64,000 nucleotides of DNA from Bacillus sp. CECT 9360 (GTDB taxonomy: Bacteria > Bacillota > Bacilli > Bacillales > DSM-1321). Position numbers and translations under genes: made by a program. This document shows, one piece after another, positions 45,651 to 54,508 of this stretch (within the stretch, counting starts at the first letter, position 1; the number at the start of each line of letters is the position of its first letter). The DNA is taken from positions 17,424-81,423 of the forward strand of contig NZ_CAKKNA010000016.1 in assembly GCF_918741275.1 (NCBI RefSeq), given 5' to 3'. Below the pieces are notes generated by a model that saw nothing but the letters and a program-made list of their open reading frames with translations, was not told where the DNA came from and did not search any database.

Positions 45651-45866
45651 TTGAGATTTTTCATCATCTTGCTTTTGCTTGTATCGAATATAGGGTTGAT
45701 GTTTATTTTTGATTATGTACAAGGGATTCTGTTTTATATGTTTGAATACTATAAAGTGTTGATTTACAATTATCGAAAGGAAGATTTTGTTTTATTTATC
45801 CTGTTTTGCCTCATGGGTGTGTATCTTGAAAGAAAACAATATAAACAAAAACAAAGCGGTAGCTGA
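45651..45866 (+). CDS. Small membrane protein next to the ger operon
   Basis: A 71-residue protein with two membrane helices (about 3-22 and 45-60) and a short basic, Gln-rich tail. TTG at 45651 follows AAAGGAGCGG. It is convergent with the germinant permease gene and shares a terminator-like inverted repeat with it (AAAACAAAGC / GCTTTGTTTT, about 45847-45900). A role as accessory small subunit of a germinant receptor is only a guess from position. Confidence 0.6.
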   Translation: MRFFIILLLLVSNIGLMFIFDYVQGILFYMFEYYKVLIYNYRKEDFVLFILFCLMGVYLERKQYKQKQSGS

Positions 45867-45869
45867 GAT

Positions 45870-46976
45870 TCATTCATCAGCCCTCCTGCTTTGTTTTTTT
45901 CGCTTTTTTATCAAGACCACGATGAAGATAATGACTGGAATGATGATTTGCAAAGGGATATGTAGATAATAAGGTACATAGGAGAGTCCTTCTTGTATGT
46001 GCATATTATAATTCGGCGCTATCATGATTGAGGATAATAAAATAATAACTCCGATCGGAAATACAAGAGAATTCGGCTCCTTTATCTTAAATAAATCGGC
46101 CGTTCCCTTTACGGCGCAAAAAAAGAAAATCGATATTTTTATAAAGACAAGTATGACTAAAACGATAATAACGACTGTTTCTAAACGCTGAATAAAGCCT
46201 ATATTGATATAGCTGGCTGCTGTGAGAATCGGAAAGGTAGCTCGAAGCCGTACACTCGGAGTAATGACTGAAATAGTTATGGCTGTAATTAGTGCCAGCA
46301 ACAGCCCGCTTACTAAAACGGCAATCATGCCTGTTTTAATTAGCTTCTTATCCCTTACATGTGGCATCAGCATGGTAAATACGATTAATTCCCCAAATGT
46401 TACGGTCAAGGTTCCTGGGAATACTTCTTTCAGGACGGGGTCCCATCCATTTTCCAACATGGGCTGTAGATTTCCCACCTGTATATCGCCGCCTGCAAAA
46501 TGCAAAGCAATGATAATCAACAAGGAAGAAAGAATGAAAAACAAGCCGAGTTCCGTTGTCCGGGAAAAAACCTCAATTCCTTTTAAATTCGCATAAATCA
46601 GAGCCACCATCATCGTAACACCGATCGAAAAGATGGTATTTTCCTCATAGACGGTGTTCATTAATAGCTCTTCAAAGTCACGCAAAAGTCTGGTTGTGAT
46701 ATACATAAAATAAATGACATAGGCAAACCCGATTAGACGCCCCAGAAACTTGCCGAATACTAACTGAACATACCCAGTTAAGGGCAGTTTTGGAAATGCA
46801 AGACGAATCAGCATATACATCCAGAATAGTAAGATTCCTAAAACCATGGCAATCAGAATGACCAGCCAGGCGTCCTGTTTTGCCTTTGCAGCTGTACTGA
46901 ACATGACGGCGCTGCCAATTTCAAAAAGAACGATCAGACAAAAGAATTGAAAATAACTGATTTTCTCTTTCCCCAT
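45870..46976 (-). CDS. Spore germination permease, GerAB/GerB type
   Basis: B subunit of a spore germinant receptor, 368 residues, ten membrane helices, of the amino acid/polyamine permease superfamily. It lies in the inner spore membrane and is thought to bind the germinant. Motifs such as FSTAAKAKQDAWLVIL and YANLKGIEVFSRTTELG are typical. ATG 46976 lies six bases after GGCAGGTG; a GTG three codons earlier overlaps that site. It is the last gene of a ger operon whose order is A-C-B. Confidence 0.88.
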   Translation of the reverse strand: MGKEKISYFQFFCLIVLFEIGSAVMFSTAAKAKQDAWLVILIAMVLGILLFWMYMLIRLAFPKLPLTGYVQLVFGKFLGRLIGFAYVIYFMYITTRLLRDFEELLMNTVYEENTIFSIGVTMMVALIYANLKGIEVFSRTTELGLFFILSSLLIIIALHFAGGDIQVGNLQPMLENGWDPVLKEVFPGTLTVTFGELIVFTMLMPHVRDKKLIKTGMIAVLVSGLLLALITAITISVITPSVRLRATFPILTAASYINIGFIQRLETVVIIVLVILVFIKISIFFFCAVKGTADLFKIKEPNSLVFPIGVIILLSSIMIAPNYNMHIQEGLSYVPYYLHIPLQIIIPVIIFIVVLIKKRKKQSRRADE

Positions 46977-47021
46977 AACCTTCACCTGCCTTTAAGTTTC
47001 CAAATTTGTATGCGAATTGAC

Positions 47022-48206
47022 CTATCTAAAAGGGTACGCTTTTGTCCTCATGCTTGTTCCTTGAATTTTGAAACTCACATTCACTTTTACTTCCGCCTTG
47101 GAAAAAATCTCACCCCACTCATTTTCATGCTGTTTCCATACATCATGATCACTCCTGCGTAACATTTCACCAAAACCGAATATATCACTTTGATGTTTCT
47201 TAGCTTTACTAATCCCACCACGGATGATTTTGCTATATTCCTGCGCTGCTTTCTTTTCAAAGTCCTGAATGACTTTTTGGCTGCTGATATCTTTATTACA
47301 CAGACTTTCATCAATCATTCCATTCGCCTTTATAGCAATATTTATAGAGGCTCTACCTTGTTTTATTGTCACTTTGGATTTGCTATTAGATTGCTTTACC
47401 CGAATGGAAGTATATCTATTACGATCACAGGCTACGCTGAGGTTCGTCGTCTTTAATTTATTTTTAACGATCTGGTAAGACTTCGTATCCTGTCCCTCCA
47501 ACCAACCGACTAATTTCCCTTTCCTGAACATCCCTATACCATTCAGATAAGTATGGGTATAATTCACTTTCTCATAATTCTTTCTTGATAATCCAGTCTG
47601 CTTGCTGCCATGAATCTCTATGCCGCTTATTGCCGGCTCCGCTCCTTTGGAGGAAAGAGCCTCAATCACTTCGTATATTTTGATTTCGGTATTTTCACCA
47701 AGAAGTTTTGAACTGTTTTCTACTTTACTAGCAATGGACATGGACGGATCTTCAATGCTGGGAAGGATATTCAACACTTCTCTCGCCTTTGCTCCTTTGC
47801 TGATTACCACCGGGATGCTCGACCGGATCTTTGCATCTCTCTCGAAGACATCTAAGAAATAATTTAAGCTTTCTTTTCTTGCTAGATCTTCGTCTATAAT
47901 TAAAATCATGATATGCGAATAATCATTTTGCCTTGAAAAATGCTGGGTCGATTTCCTGGCCGCTTCAGAGATTGTTTTCCCCGTGGCATGATAGGATACA
48001 ACAGGAAGGGCCCTGCCTGCTGTAGGAGATTTTGATTTTTCATTTGGATTGATGACTTGAAATGATACATCATATCGCTTCTTTCCTTTGTTATAATCAA
48101 TCCCCATACCAATGATGAGCGCTGTTTTATTCAATTCTTTATAATTGGCACATCCTGATAAACATAGGACGGCCAGGCAGCACATTATGACACATCGTCT
48201 AATCAT
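47022..48206 (-). CDS. Germinant receptor lipoprotein, Ger(x)C family
   Basis: C subunit of the receptor, 394 residues, exported and attached as lipoprotein: the signal peptide ends in the lipobox LSGC, cysteine at about residue 19. Family motifs ALIIGMGIDY, HFSRQNDYSHIMILII and the C-terminal DVWKQHENEW are present. ATG 48206 overlaps the gerA-type gene by 8 bp, so translation is coupled. It acts with the A and B subunits at the inner spore membrane. Confidence 0.9.
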   Translation of the reverse strand: MIRRCVIMCCLAVLCLSGCANYKELNKTALIIGMGIDYNKGKKRYDVSFQVINPNEKSKSPTAGRALPVVSYHATGKTISEAARKSTQHFSRQNDYSHIMILIIDEDLARKESLNYFLDVFERDAKIRSSIPVVISKGAKAREVLNILPSIEDPSMSIASKVENSSKLLGENTEIKIYEVIEALSSKGAEPAISGIEIHGSKQTGLSRKNYEKVNYTHTYLNGIGMFRKGKLVGWLEGQDTKSYQIVKNKLKTTNLSVACDRNRYTSIRVKQSNSKSKVTIKQGRASINIAIKANGMIDESLCNKDISSQKVIQDFEKKAAQEYSKIIRGGISKAKKHQSDIFGFGEMLRRSDHDVWKQHENEWGEIFSKAEVKVNVSFKIQGTSMRTKAYPFR

Positions 48207-49740
48207 CCCGGTCACCGCCATTCCCAACCGAGCTTCTCTGATTCTCGGTTGCCGTTGGAGAAGGGCTTAATGACGTGCGGACGATAGCGTCTTTTTGTTT
48301 CCCTAAACGGAACGGAGCCAATGGAGCTATATAAGGCATGCCAAAACTGCGCAGACTACATAGATGAGTAAGAATGATAATGGAAGCTAGCAATATGCCA
48401 TATAGGCCTATATACGCACCAGAAATAATGAGTGTAAATCTTAATACTCTGGCTGTATTGGATAAATTATAATTCGGCAACGTGAAGCTCGCGATAGCTG
48501 TTATGGACACAACGATTACGGTAGCAGCCGATACAAGACCGGCTTCAACAGCTGCCTGTCCGATGATAAGGGCGCCAACAATCGAAATCGTGTTGCCAAC
48601 TGCTCTGGGCATTCTCACTGCCGCTTCCCTAAGAATCTCGAAAGCCATCTCCATGATTAAAGCTTCAACGATAATCGGAAAAGGCACCCCTTCTCTTTGT
48701 CCCGCTAAACTGAATACCAATAAAGATGGAATCAACCCTGCATGATGTGAGAGAAGCGCGATATACAGGCCCGGAGAGTACAATGATAAGAAAAATGATA
48801 TAAATCGTAATCCTCTTAAAAATGTACTGATATACGGATTATAATAATAGTCCTCAGGCGATTGGAAAAACTGGATAAAGGTGGCCGGCCCAATCAATAC
48901 AAATGGTGTTCCGGCTACAAAAACAGCGAATCGCCCCTCCAGTAAGTTAGCAGCGACTACATCAGGTCTCTCTGTGCTAATTAATGTTGGAAAAGGAGAT
49001 TCCCGATGATCCTGTATTAACACCTCAATATAGCTCGAGTCTAAGATTTGATCTACTTCTATTGTTTGGATTCTTTCTTCTAATTCCTTAAGTAGGGCAG
49101 GGTCGATAATTCCCTTTATATACATGTACTCCACATTGGTTTGGGTCAGTTTTCCAAGCTTTACTCCCCCAATCTTTAGGTGCGGGCTTTTAATGCGCGA
49201 ACGGACAAGTGATGTGTTCGTTCGTAGATTTTCCGTAAAACTGTCTTTCGGCCCGCGGATAACCGTCTGGGAAGTCGGTTCTTCAATGCTCCGGCTTGCC
49301 GTTTCTCCTGTAGTGGCAATCAAGAATGACGAACTCCCTTGAGTCAAAATCACGGTATCGCCACTCAAAAGGTAAGCGGTGGTATCTTCCAGCTGGTCGG
49401 TTTTCACCAAGCTGGAAACCGACAATAAAGTTTCCAATTGATTATAAGGACCAATATCTGAATCCGGAATTTCAATATCTTTTGATAAATAAGTCAAAGG
49501 CTGAATAATATTCGAATGGATAACATTCTTATCTGACAATCCATCGATATGTACCACAGCGAACACAGTGTCCGGGCTCTCGAACTTTTTTATTTCTCTA
49601 ATTATTAAATCAGGACTGTTTCCGATGTTTTCTTTTATGGCTTTAAGGTTGTTTTGTAAAAGGTTGACGGACGAATCAGCAAGAGGTTTTGTATCTTCGG
49701 AAGTAATAGATTTAGGGGGACTTTTTCTGAACTTTCTCAT
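48199..49740 (-). CDS. Germinant receptor A subunit, GerA family
   Basis: A subunit of the receptor, 513 residues. A soluble N-terminal domain of about 250 residues (LLQNNLKAIKENIGNSPDL, DAVFAV-like strand) is followed by five or six membrane helices and a basic tail. Typical signatures are LIQDHRESPFPTLISTERPD, ERPDVVAANLLEGRFAV, and SLYSPGLYIALLSHHAGLIP. Relatives form ion channels that open on germinant binding. ATG 49740 is used; a GTG five codons upstream overlaps the ribosome site. It heads the A-C-B operon. A sigma-G promoter is expected but was not clear by eye. Confidence 0.92.
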   Translation of the reverse strand: MRKFRKSPPKSITSEDTKPLADSSVNLLQNNLKAIKENIGNSPDLIIREIKKFESPDTVFAVVHIDGLSDKNVIHSNIIQPLTYLSKDIEIPDSDIGPYNQLETLLSVSSLVKTDQLEDTTAYLLSGDTVILTQGSSSFLIATTGETASRSIEEPTSQTVIRGPKDSFTENLRTNTSLVRSRIKSPHLKIGGVKLGKLTQTNVEYMYIKGIIDPALLKELEERIQTIEVDQILDSSYIEVLIQDHRESPFPTLISTERPDVVAANLLEGRFAVFVAGTPFVLIGPATFIQFFQSPEDYYYNPYISTFLRGLRFISFFLSLYSPGLYIALLSHHAGLIPSLLVFSLAGQREGVPFPIIVEALIMEMAFEILREAAVRMPRAVGNTISIVGALIIGQAAVEAGLVSAATVIVVSITAIASFTLPNYNLSNTARVLRFTLIISGAYIGLYGILLASIIILTHLCSLRSFGMPYIAPLAPFRLGKQKDAIVRTSLSPSPTATENQRSSVGNGGDRDD

Positions 49741-49984
49741 GACGGGGACCCACACCTCTGGTACTCAAAATAAAGTATGTGTGTAGTTTTAGCTTTTCGG
49801 GTGAATATATACCATTTTCTTCTTTGCGACCCGCTATTTTTCCATCTCTCATATAAATTTATTGGAAAATATTTAAACGTTCTCATTCAAAAGTATGAGA
49901 TAAAATACTACCTGCTGCCGAGGAGGAATGCCTTATCTTTTTTTAAAATGAGTATAGACACAAAACATAGGAGTTGGGGAAATC

Positions 49985-50809
49985 ATGAATCACTTTATTT
50001 GTACGACTTGTGGCGTCCAATATGATGTTTCAGCAGTGGTGCCTGCAAAGTGCTCGATTTGCGATGAAGAAAGGCAATATATCCATCCTGAAGGACAGTC
50101 ATGGATTACTATGGAGGGACTGAAAGAGGGCGGTACTTATAAAAACATGATTACATGTGAGGAAACAGGATTATACAGCATCGAGACGGCACCCAATTTT
50201 GCGATCGGGCAAACAGCTTATCTTATCCAGAACGATGGATTTAATCTTTTGTGGGACTGCCTGACTTATCTTGATGAAAATACCGTCAACCAGTTAAATG
50301 AATTGGGCGGTATCCAAGCCATAGCTTTATCCCATCCACATTATTACTCCGCACAGGTCGAATGGGCCGATGCCTTCGATGCCCCCATTTATATCCATGA
50401 GGATGATAAAGAATGGGTGATGAGACCAAGTGACAGGATTATTTTTTGGTCAGGCAACTCGCTCCAATTAAATGAAGGACTTACTCTTTATCGCCTGGGA
50501 GGGCACTTTAAGGGTGGAGCAGTCTTACACTGGCGTTCGGGGCGGAATGGGAAAGGAGTCTTGATGACTGGGGATATTATTCAAGTTGTCGCTGACCGGC
50601 AATGGGTCAGCTTCATGTACAGTTACCCCAATCTGATTCCGCTTCCTGCATCACAAGTGGAAGAAATGGCACATAGAGTGAGCGATCTACAGTTCGATCG
50701 TCTTTATAATGGTTTTCACCGGGTTGTGAAAGAAAAAGCCAATCTAGCTGTACAAAATTCAGCCAAGAGATATATTGAAGCTTTGCAAGGAACTCTGTTT
50801 GTCACCTAA
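49985..50809 (+). CDS. MBL-fold protein with N-terminal zinc ribbon
   Basis: Protein of 274 residues. An N-terminal rubredoxin-like ribbon (CTTC at 6-9, CSIC at 23-26) is followed by a metallo-beta-lactamase fold. The metal motif is reduced: the usual HxHxDH appears as SHPHYYS (residues 116-122), lacking the aspartate and last histidine, while LGGHFKGG (His174) and LMTGD remain. Perhaps only one metal is bound. The role is unknown; relatives are annotated simply as MBL hydrolases. GGAG precedes the ATG at 49985, and a terminator follows. Confidence 0.82.
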   Translation: MNHFICTTCGVQYDVSAVVPAKCSICDEERQYIHPEGQSWITMEGLKEGGTYKNMITCEETGLYSIETAPNFAIGQTAYLIQNDGFNLLWDCLTYLDENTVNQLNELGGIQAIALSHPHYYSAQVEWADAFDAPIYIHEDDKEWVMRPSDRIIFWSGNSLQLNEGLTLYRLGGHFKGGAVLHWRSGRNGKGVLMTGDIIQVVADRQWVSFMYSYPNLIPLPASQVEEMAHRVSDLQFDRLYNGFHRVVKEKANLAVQNSAKRYIEALQGTLFVT

Positions 50810-50820
50810 CTAGTAAACAT

Positions 50821-50847
50821 AAGTCAGCTCTGGTGAGCTGACCTTTA
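50821..50847 (+). terminator. Terminator of the MBL gene
   Basis: Stem GTCAGCTC / GAGCTGAC with loop TGGT, followed by CTTT. The T-run is short. Confidence 0.65.
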
Positions 50848-50956
50848 AATGCATATTTAAATGATCCGCTAGATACTGTCAGTGCCTCACTAAGTTTTCA
50901 CCCTATAATAAATTCTCACCCTTTCAGGGAATTCTAGCATATAAGGAGGGATGAAA

Positions 50957-51211
50957 ATGGCGAGAAGAAATAAAATTCTTGTCCCGGAGGCAAGAGGAAA
51001 ATTGGATGAATTAAAAGCGAAAGTTGCCAATGCCCAAACTCCGGAAGGCGCTAAATTCGAAGCAGCCGAAGAAGTTGGTGTTCCCCTGAAGAAGGGCTAT
51101 AATGGGCAGCTTACTCCCCGTCAGGCCGGCAAAGTCGGCGGCAGATTAGGTGGCAGCATGGTTCGTGAACTCGTCAAGATGGCCCAAGAGAATATGAATA
51201 AAAAATCGTGA
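50957..51211 (+). CDS. Small acid-soluble spore protein, alpha/beta type
   Basis: An 84-residue DNA-binding spore protein that coats and protects DNA in the dormant spore. Visible signatures are the protease-cleavage region AKFEAAEEVGVPL and the conserved GKVGGRLGGSMVRELVKMAQ (G-x-V-G-G-x-x-x-x-x-x-V-x-x-M). The N-terminus is more basic and proline-containing than in SspA/B, placing it among minor types. ATG 50957 is preferred: it lies seven bases after AAGGAGGG. A TGCATA at 50850 and GATACT about 16 bp later resemble a sigma-G promoter, but this is weak. Confidence 0.85.
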   Translation: MARRNKILVPEARGKLDELKAKVANAQTPEGAKFEAAEEVGVPLKKGYNGQLTPRQAGKVGGRLGGSMVRELVKMAQENMNKKS

Positions 51212-51231
51212 ATTTCAAAAAGGCATTCCAT

Positions 51232-51273
51232 GGACAGCCTCCCTATCCTTTTGGGTAGTGGAGGTCTTTTTTA
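51232..51273 (+). terminator. SASP gene terminator
   Basis: Stem GCCTCC-TATCC / GGGTAG-GGAGG with small bulges, ending TTTTTT. Confidence 0.75.
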
Positions 51274-51291
51274 ATATATGAATTCATATTG

Positions 51292-51343
51292 TTGACATGA
51301 AACCAAATGGTTTTATATAATTCAAAGTGAAACTAAAAGGTTT
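51292..51343 (+). promoter_or_regulatory. Promoter and double operator of the SRPBCC-ArsR operon
   Basis: Consensus promoter TTGACA (51292-51297), 18-bp spacer, TATAAT (51316-51321). A palindrome AAACC-AAAT-GGTTT (51300-51313) fills the spacer and a second, AAACT-AAAA-GGTTT (51330-51343), lies exactly 30 bp further. Binding of the ArsR-type protein encoded in this operon would block the promoter. Confidence 0.8.
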
Positions 51344-51372
51344 TACATTTTTTCATGAGAAGGAGATTTATT

Positions 51373-51789
51373 ATGACAAACACACTTGAAGATATCAAAC
51401 AGACCGTTGTTTTTGACGCACCGATTAACAAAGTATGGGATGCAGTATCTACGTCTGAAAGCATTGCTTCCTGGTTCATGCCCAACGACTTTGAACCAGT
51501 TTTGGGTCAGGAATTCCATTTACAATCGCCATTCGGTCCATCTCTTTGTAAAGTTACCGAACTGAATCCCCCAAACAAACTTTCTTTTACCTGGGATCAA
51601 GACGGTTGGTTCGTTTCCTTTATTTTAAAAGAAGTAGACGGCAAGACCGAGTTCACCCTTATCCATGGAGGATGGAAAAGCCCTGACAATATCATCGGGA
51701 AAGCCGGAGAGAAAAGCTCCGTCATTCGTGACCGGATGGATCATGGCTGGATCAAAATTATCGAAAGCCTTGGAAAGGTTGTTGAATAG
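51373..51789 (+). CDS. SRPBCC/AHSA1-domain protein
   Basis: Protein of 138 residues with the START-like (AHSA1) fold: opening [31 protein letters not shown], a central [16 protein letters not shown] and a C-terminal helix ([14 protein letters not shown]). The fold forms a hydrophobic pocket for a small ligand. It is the first gene of an operon with an ArsR regulator 2 bp downstream, a pairing common in Firmicutes where the function is unknown. ATG 51373 follows AAGGAG. Confidence 0.85.
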   Translation: MTNTLEDIKQTVVFDAPINKVWDAVSTSESIASWFMPNDFEPVLGQEFHLQSPFGPSLCKVTELNPPNKLSFTWDQDGWFVSFILKEVDGKTEFTLIHGGWKSPDNIIGKAGEKSSVIRDRMDHGWIKIIESLGKVVE

Positions 51790-51791
51790 CG

Positions 51792-52136
51792 GTGTCTTCT
51801 TCAGCACAAAAGCATGATGTATTTCAAGCTATCGCTGACCCTACACGCCGGAAAGTACTTAAATTACTTGCTGAAAAAGAATTGCCGATTTCAGAGATAA
51901 GCAGTCATTTCCCGATCAGCCGGACAGCCGTTGCCAAACATCTCCATATCCTTTCAGAAGCCGACTTGGTGAGCGGGCGAAAGGTAGGAAGGGAAAAACG
52001 TTATCGACTGCAGCCTGAGCCATTAACAGAAGTAAAGCAGTGGCTTGCTTATTACGAAAAATTCTGGGAAAACAAGCTTTCCATCCTAAAGTATATCGTT
52101 GAAGACCAGAACGGAAATGACCCGGATATAAACTAA
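51792..52136 (+). CDS. ArsR-family regulator (SdpR-like)
   Basis: Winged-helix repressor of 114 residues: DPTRRKVLKLLAEKELPISE, then recognition helix ISRTAVAKHLHILSEADLV and wing GREKRYRLQPEPL. No metal-binding cysteine motif is present, so it belongs to the metal-independent branch (SdpR-like). The start is GTG 51792, 2 bp after the SRPBCC stop, so translation is coupled. It is likely to repress its own operon through the paired AAACC/GGTTT palindromes. Confidence 0.87.
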   Translation: MSSSAQKHDVFQAIADPTRRKVLKLLAEKELPISEISSHFPISRTAVAKHLHILSEADLVSGRKVGREKRYRLQPEPLTEVKQWLAYYEKFWENKLSILKYIVEDQNGNDPDIN

Positions 52137-52140
52137 TTGC

Positions 52141-52174
52141 GCGTAACACCGTTCGAAGTTATTGAACGGTGTTA
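52141..52174 (+). terminator. Terminator of the SRPBCC-ArsR operon
   Basis: Perfect stem GTAACACCGTTC / GAACGGTGTTAC with a nine-base loop. It lacks a clear T-run, so termination strength is uncertain. Confidence 0.6.
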
Positions 52175-52282
52175 CCTGCATATAGATAGTATAGGACAAA
52201 CTTATAATTCCATATATTTGACGTCCAGGTTTGATATACTTATAACTATAAAGTAGGATAGAACAACTTTCGGAGGTAACAC

Positions 52283-52891
52283 ATGCAAAATTGGATTACG
52301 GATTTTATGGAACAGTTTGGATACTTGGGCATATTTCTAATGATTGCATTAGAAAATGTGTTTCCCCCTATCCCTTCTGAGGTGATTCTTTCATTCGGTG
52401 GATACATGACTACTAAAACGGATTTAACAGTACCTGGTGTCGTTGCAGCGGCAACCATCGGTTCAGTGGTCGGTGCAGTCATCTTATACGGCATCGGCCG
52501 TCTCCTGGATGTAGAGAGGCTCGAAAAAATCGTCGACCGCTGGGGACATATCCTCCGGGTTACAAAAGCGGACATCCACAAGGCAGATGCCTGGTTTGAT
52601 AAATATGGTTATTGGACGGTATTTTTCTGCCGGATGATTCCATTGATTAGAAGCCTAATTTCGATCCCTGCGGGTATGTCGAATATGAAATTCGGACTCT
52701 TTCTTCTTTTTACAACAGCCGGGACACTTATTTGGAACATTATTCTTGTCTCCGTCGGGGCCGCGTTAGGCGAATCTTGGGAAGATATCCTTAGTTTCAT
52801 GGAGATTTATTCAAATATCGCCTATGCCTTAATTGCAGTAGGGATAGTCGTTTTCGTCATTCTATTTATCCGTAAAAAAAGAAGAACTTAG
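52283..52891 (+). CDS. DedA-family membrane protein
   Basis: Membrane protein of 202 residues with the DedA motifs ENVFPPIPSEVILSFGG and FFCRMIPLIRSLISIPAGM, the re-entrant arginine-containing segments of the family. B. subtilis relatives (YngC type) have been reported to flip undecaprenyl phosphate back across the membrane for cell-wall synthesis. Which DedA subfamily this is cannot be told with certainty. CGGAGG precedes the ATG. A short basic tail (RKKRRT) ends the protein. Confidence 0.88.
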   Translation: MQNWITDFMEQFGYLGIFLMIALENVFPPIPSEVILSFGGYMTTKTDLTVPGVVAAATIGSVVGAVILYGIGRLLDVERLEKIVDRWGHILRVTKADIHKADAWFDKYGYWTVFFCRMIPLIRSLISIPAGMSNMKFGLFLLFTTAGTLIWNIILVSVGAALGESWEDILSFMEIYSNIAYALIAVGIVVFVILFIRKKRRT

Positions 52892-52944
52892 GCATTTTTG
52901 GCTACTTATGCTACTGGCCCGGCTTCTTTTCCCCCAGAAATCTA

Positions 52945-52964
52945 TTAATCAAACGTTTGATTAA
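52945..52964. repeat. Perfect 20-bp palindrome, copy 2
   Basis: Same sequence as at 21857-21876 (TTAATCAAACGTTTGATTAA), here in the space between the convergent DedA and YeeE/YedE genes, outside any coding region. Confidence 0.85.
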
Positions 52965-53000
52965 CAATAGAATACTGAAATATGAACCCATGCATTAAAA

Positions 53001-53035
53001 TACCCCCTTCGGCTTAACTGCCAAAGGGGGTTTTC
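53001..53035 (-). terminator. Terminator of the YeeE/YedE gene
   Basis: Stem ACCCCCTT / AAGGGGGT around a 15-base loop, with T-runs on both strands. Confidence 0.88.
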
Positions 53036-53040
53036 ATCAT

Positions 53041-54297
53041 TTAACAAATAGAGTCAGTCGGCTTTGGATTTTTCAAGCCGAACAGCGGACGAATAAATAA
53101 GGCCAGGAACGTCCCAAGCATCGCCATGGCCATCCAAACCCAGCCGTGAAGGCTGAACGATGCAATCCCACCGAAGTAAGCCCCGATATTACAGCCAAAT
53201 GCAAGGCGGGCCCCATATCCCATTAAGATACCGCCAATGATGGATGCTCCCGCAACTCCCGGCTTTATTTTCCCAGGCTTGAATGTTCCCTGGAATGCGG
53301 CTGAAATAAACGCACCTAAGATAATTCCAAAATTCATCACGCTTGTGGAGTCAGCCAAAACCGTTTGGGTAAGGGCCGCCCCGTTTGCTCCGGAAAAATA
53401 GCCCCAAGTTGAGACATCGACGCCCATTGCCATAAGGGCCTTTCCTCCCCAAAGAGCGAAAGCGGATGTTATCCCCCATGGATTCCCCCTGATTGTTAAG
53501 GTTAAGGCATTTAATACAGCTAAAACAATGGCCGCTGTAAACAATGGCCAGGAGCCACGAATGACTTTTTTCCAACCACTCGTGGTCGGGAGTGGTTTCA
53601 TCATGGGAGGATTTTTCTTTTTCGCGATCTGAATGGTAAGCCAATAAATAACCCCAAAAATCATCATTTGAACCAGCCAAGCTCCAAAGAAACCGAGGCC
53701 TGTTGATTCAGCCAGTGAAATTGGAGGAAGTGAGGGCGTATCTTCCATCCAGAATGTGAAGTGTTTTGCTCCAAGCACCGAACCTGCGATAAAGGCAAGC
53801 AGCGTCAGAATCATTGAAGACGAGCCGCCGCCTACTGAATACAATGTCCCTGAAGCACAGCCATTTCCGAGTTGCATTCCGATTCCAAAGATAAACGCAC
53901 CAAATATAACGCTTACCCCTACAGGTGAAACATAACCAGCGGGCGTAACCCCCGTAAAGCTAAAGCCCGTACTCAATATAAGGGCAAATAATGTAGTCGC
54001 TATTGCCAGCATAAGCATGTGTGCTTGAAGCCCCTGAACATTCCCTACTGACACGAGCCGGCGAAAGGCTGAGGTAAATCCAAAACGGGCATGAAGTAAA
54101 GTAGCGCCTAGGGCAAGTCCGATTATAAACAGTACACCCTGCGTCAAGTTCGTCAAACTAACAATGGCAATAAAAAGAATAATAGCTGCAAGAATCCCAA
54201 CTGTTACTAACGGCTTTTGCATCGGGCTAAGCTTTGTGACAACGGTTGTTGATTTCCTATTCCAGTTAGCGGGCGTATCAACTGTAGTTTGTGCCAA
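53041..54297 (-). CDS. YeeE/YedE-family (TsuA-like) sulfur-compound transporter
   Basis: Membrane protein of 418 residues with about ten helices in two halves. Each half keeps the cysteine motif of thiosulfate transporters: GIGMQLGNGCASGTLYSVGG in the first and RLAFGCNIGAYFGGI in the second. In YeeE (TsuA) such cysteines pass thiosulfate along the channel, so thiosulfate or a related sulfur compound is the likely substrate. TTG 54297 is taken as start as it lies eight bases after AAGGAG; a GTG three codons earlier overlaps that site. No sulfur-metabolism gene is next to it. Confidence 0.88.
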   Translation of the reverse strand: MAQTTVDTPANWNRKSTTVVTKLSPMQKPLVTVGILAAIILFIAIVSLTNLTQGVLFIIGLALGATLLHARFGFTSAFRRLVSVGNVQGLQAHMLMLAIATTLFALILSTGFSFTGVTPAGYVSPVGVSVIFGAFIFGIGMQLGNGCASGTLYSVGGGSSSMILTLLAFIAGSVLGAKHFTFWMEDTPSLPPISLAESTGLGFFGAWLVQMMIFGVIYWLTIQIAKKKNPPMMKPLPTTSGWKKVIRGSWPLFTAAIVLAVLNALTLTIRGNPWGITSAFALWGGKALMAMGVDVSTWGYFSGANGAALTQTVLADSTSVMNFGIILGAFISAAFQGTFKPGKIKPGVAGASIIGGILMGYGARLAFGCNIGAYFGGIASFSLHGWVWMAMAMLGTFLALFIRPLFGLKNPKPTDSIC

Positions 54298-54508
54298 TTT
54301 ATACACTCCTTTTCATATATAAGTAGTCGGAATTATATTTAAATATAGTAATAAAGGATAAACCTATTTAATCAGAAAGTAAACGATTTTGCTTATTGTC
54401 GGGATTTACAATTTTCATAATATGGTTTGGTTACATGAATTCTTATCATATATATAAATGGCTATCTATCACTTTTAAAATAATTGTACGGAATGAGGAG
54501 GAATATAC

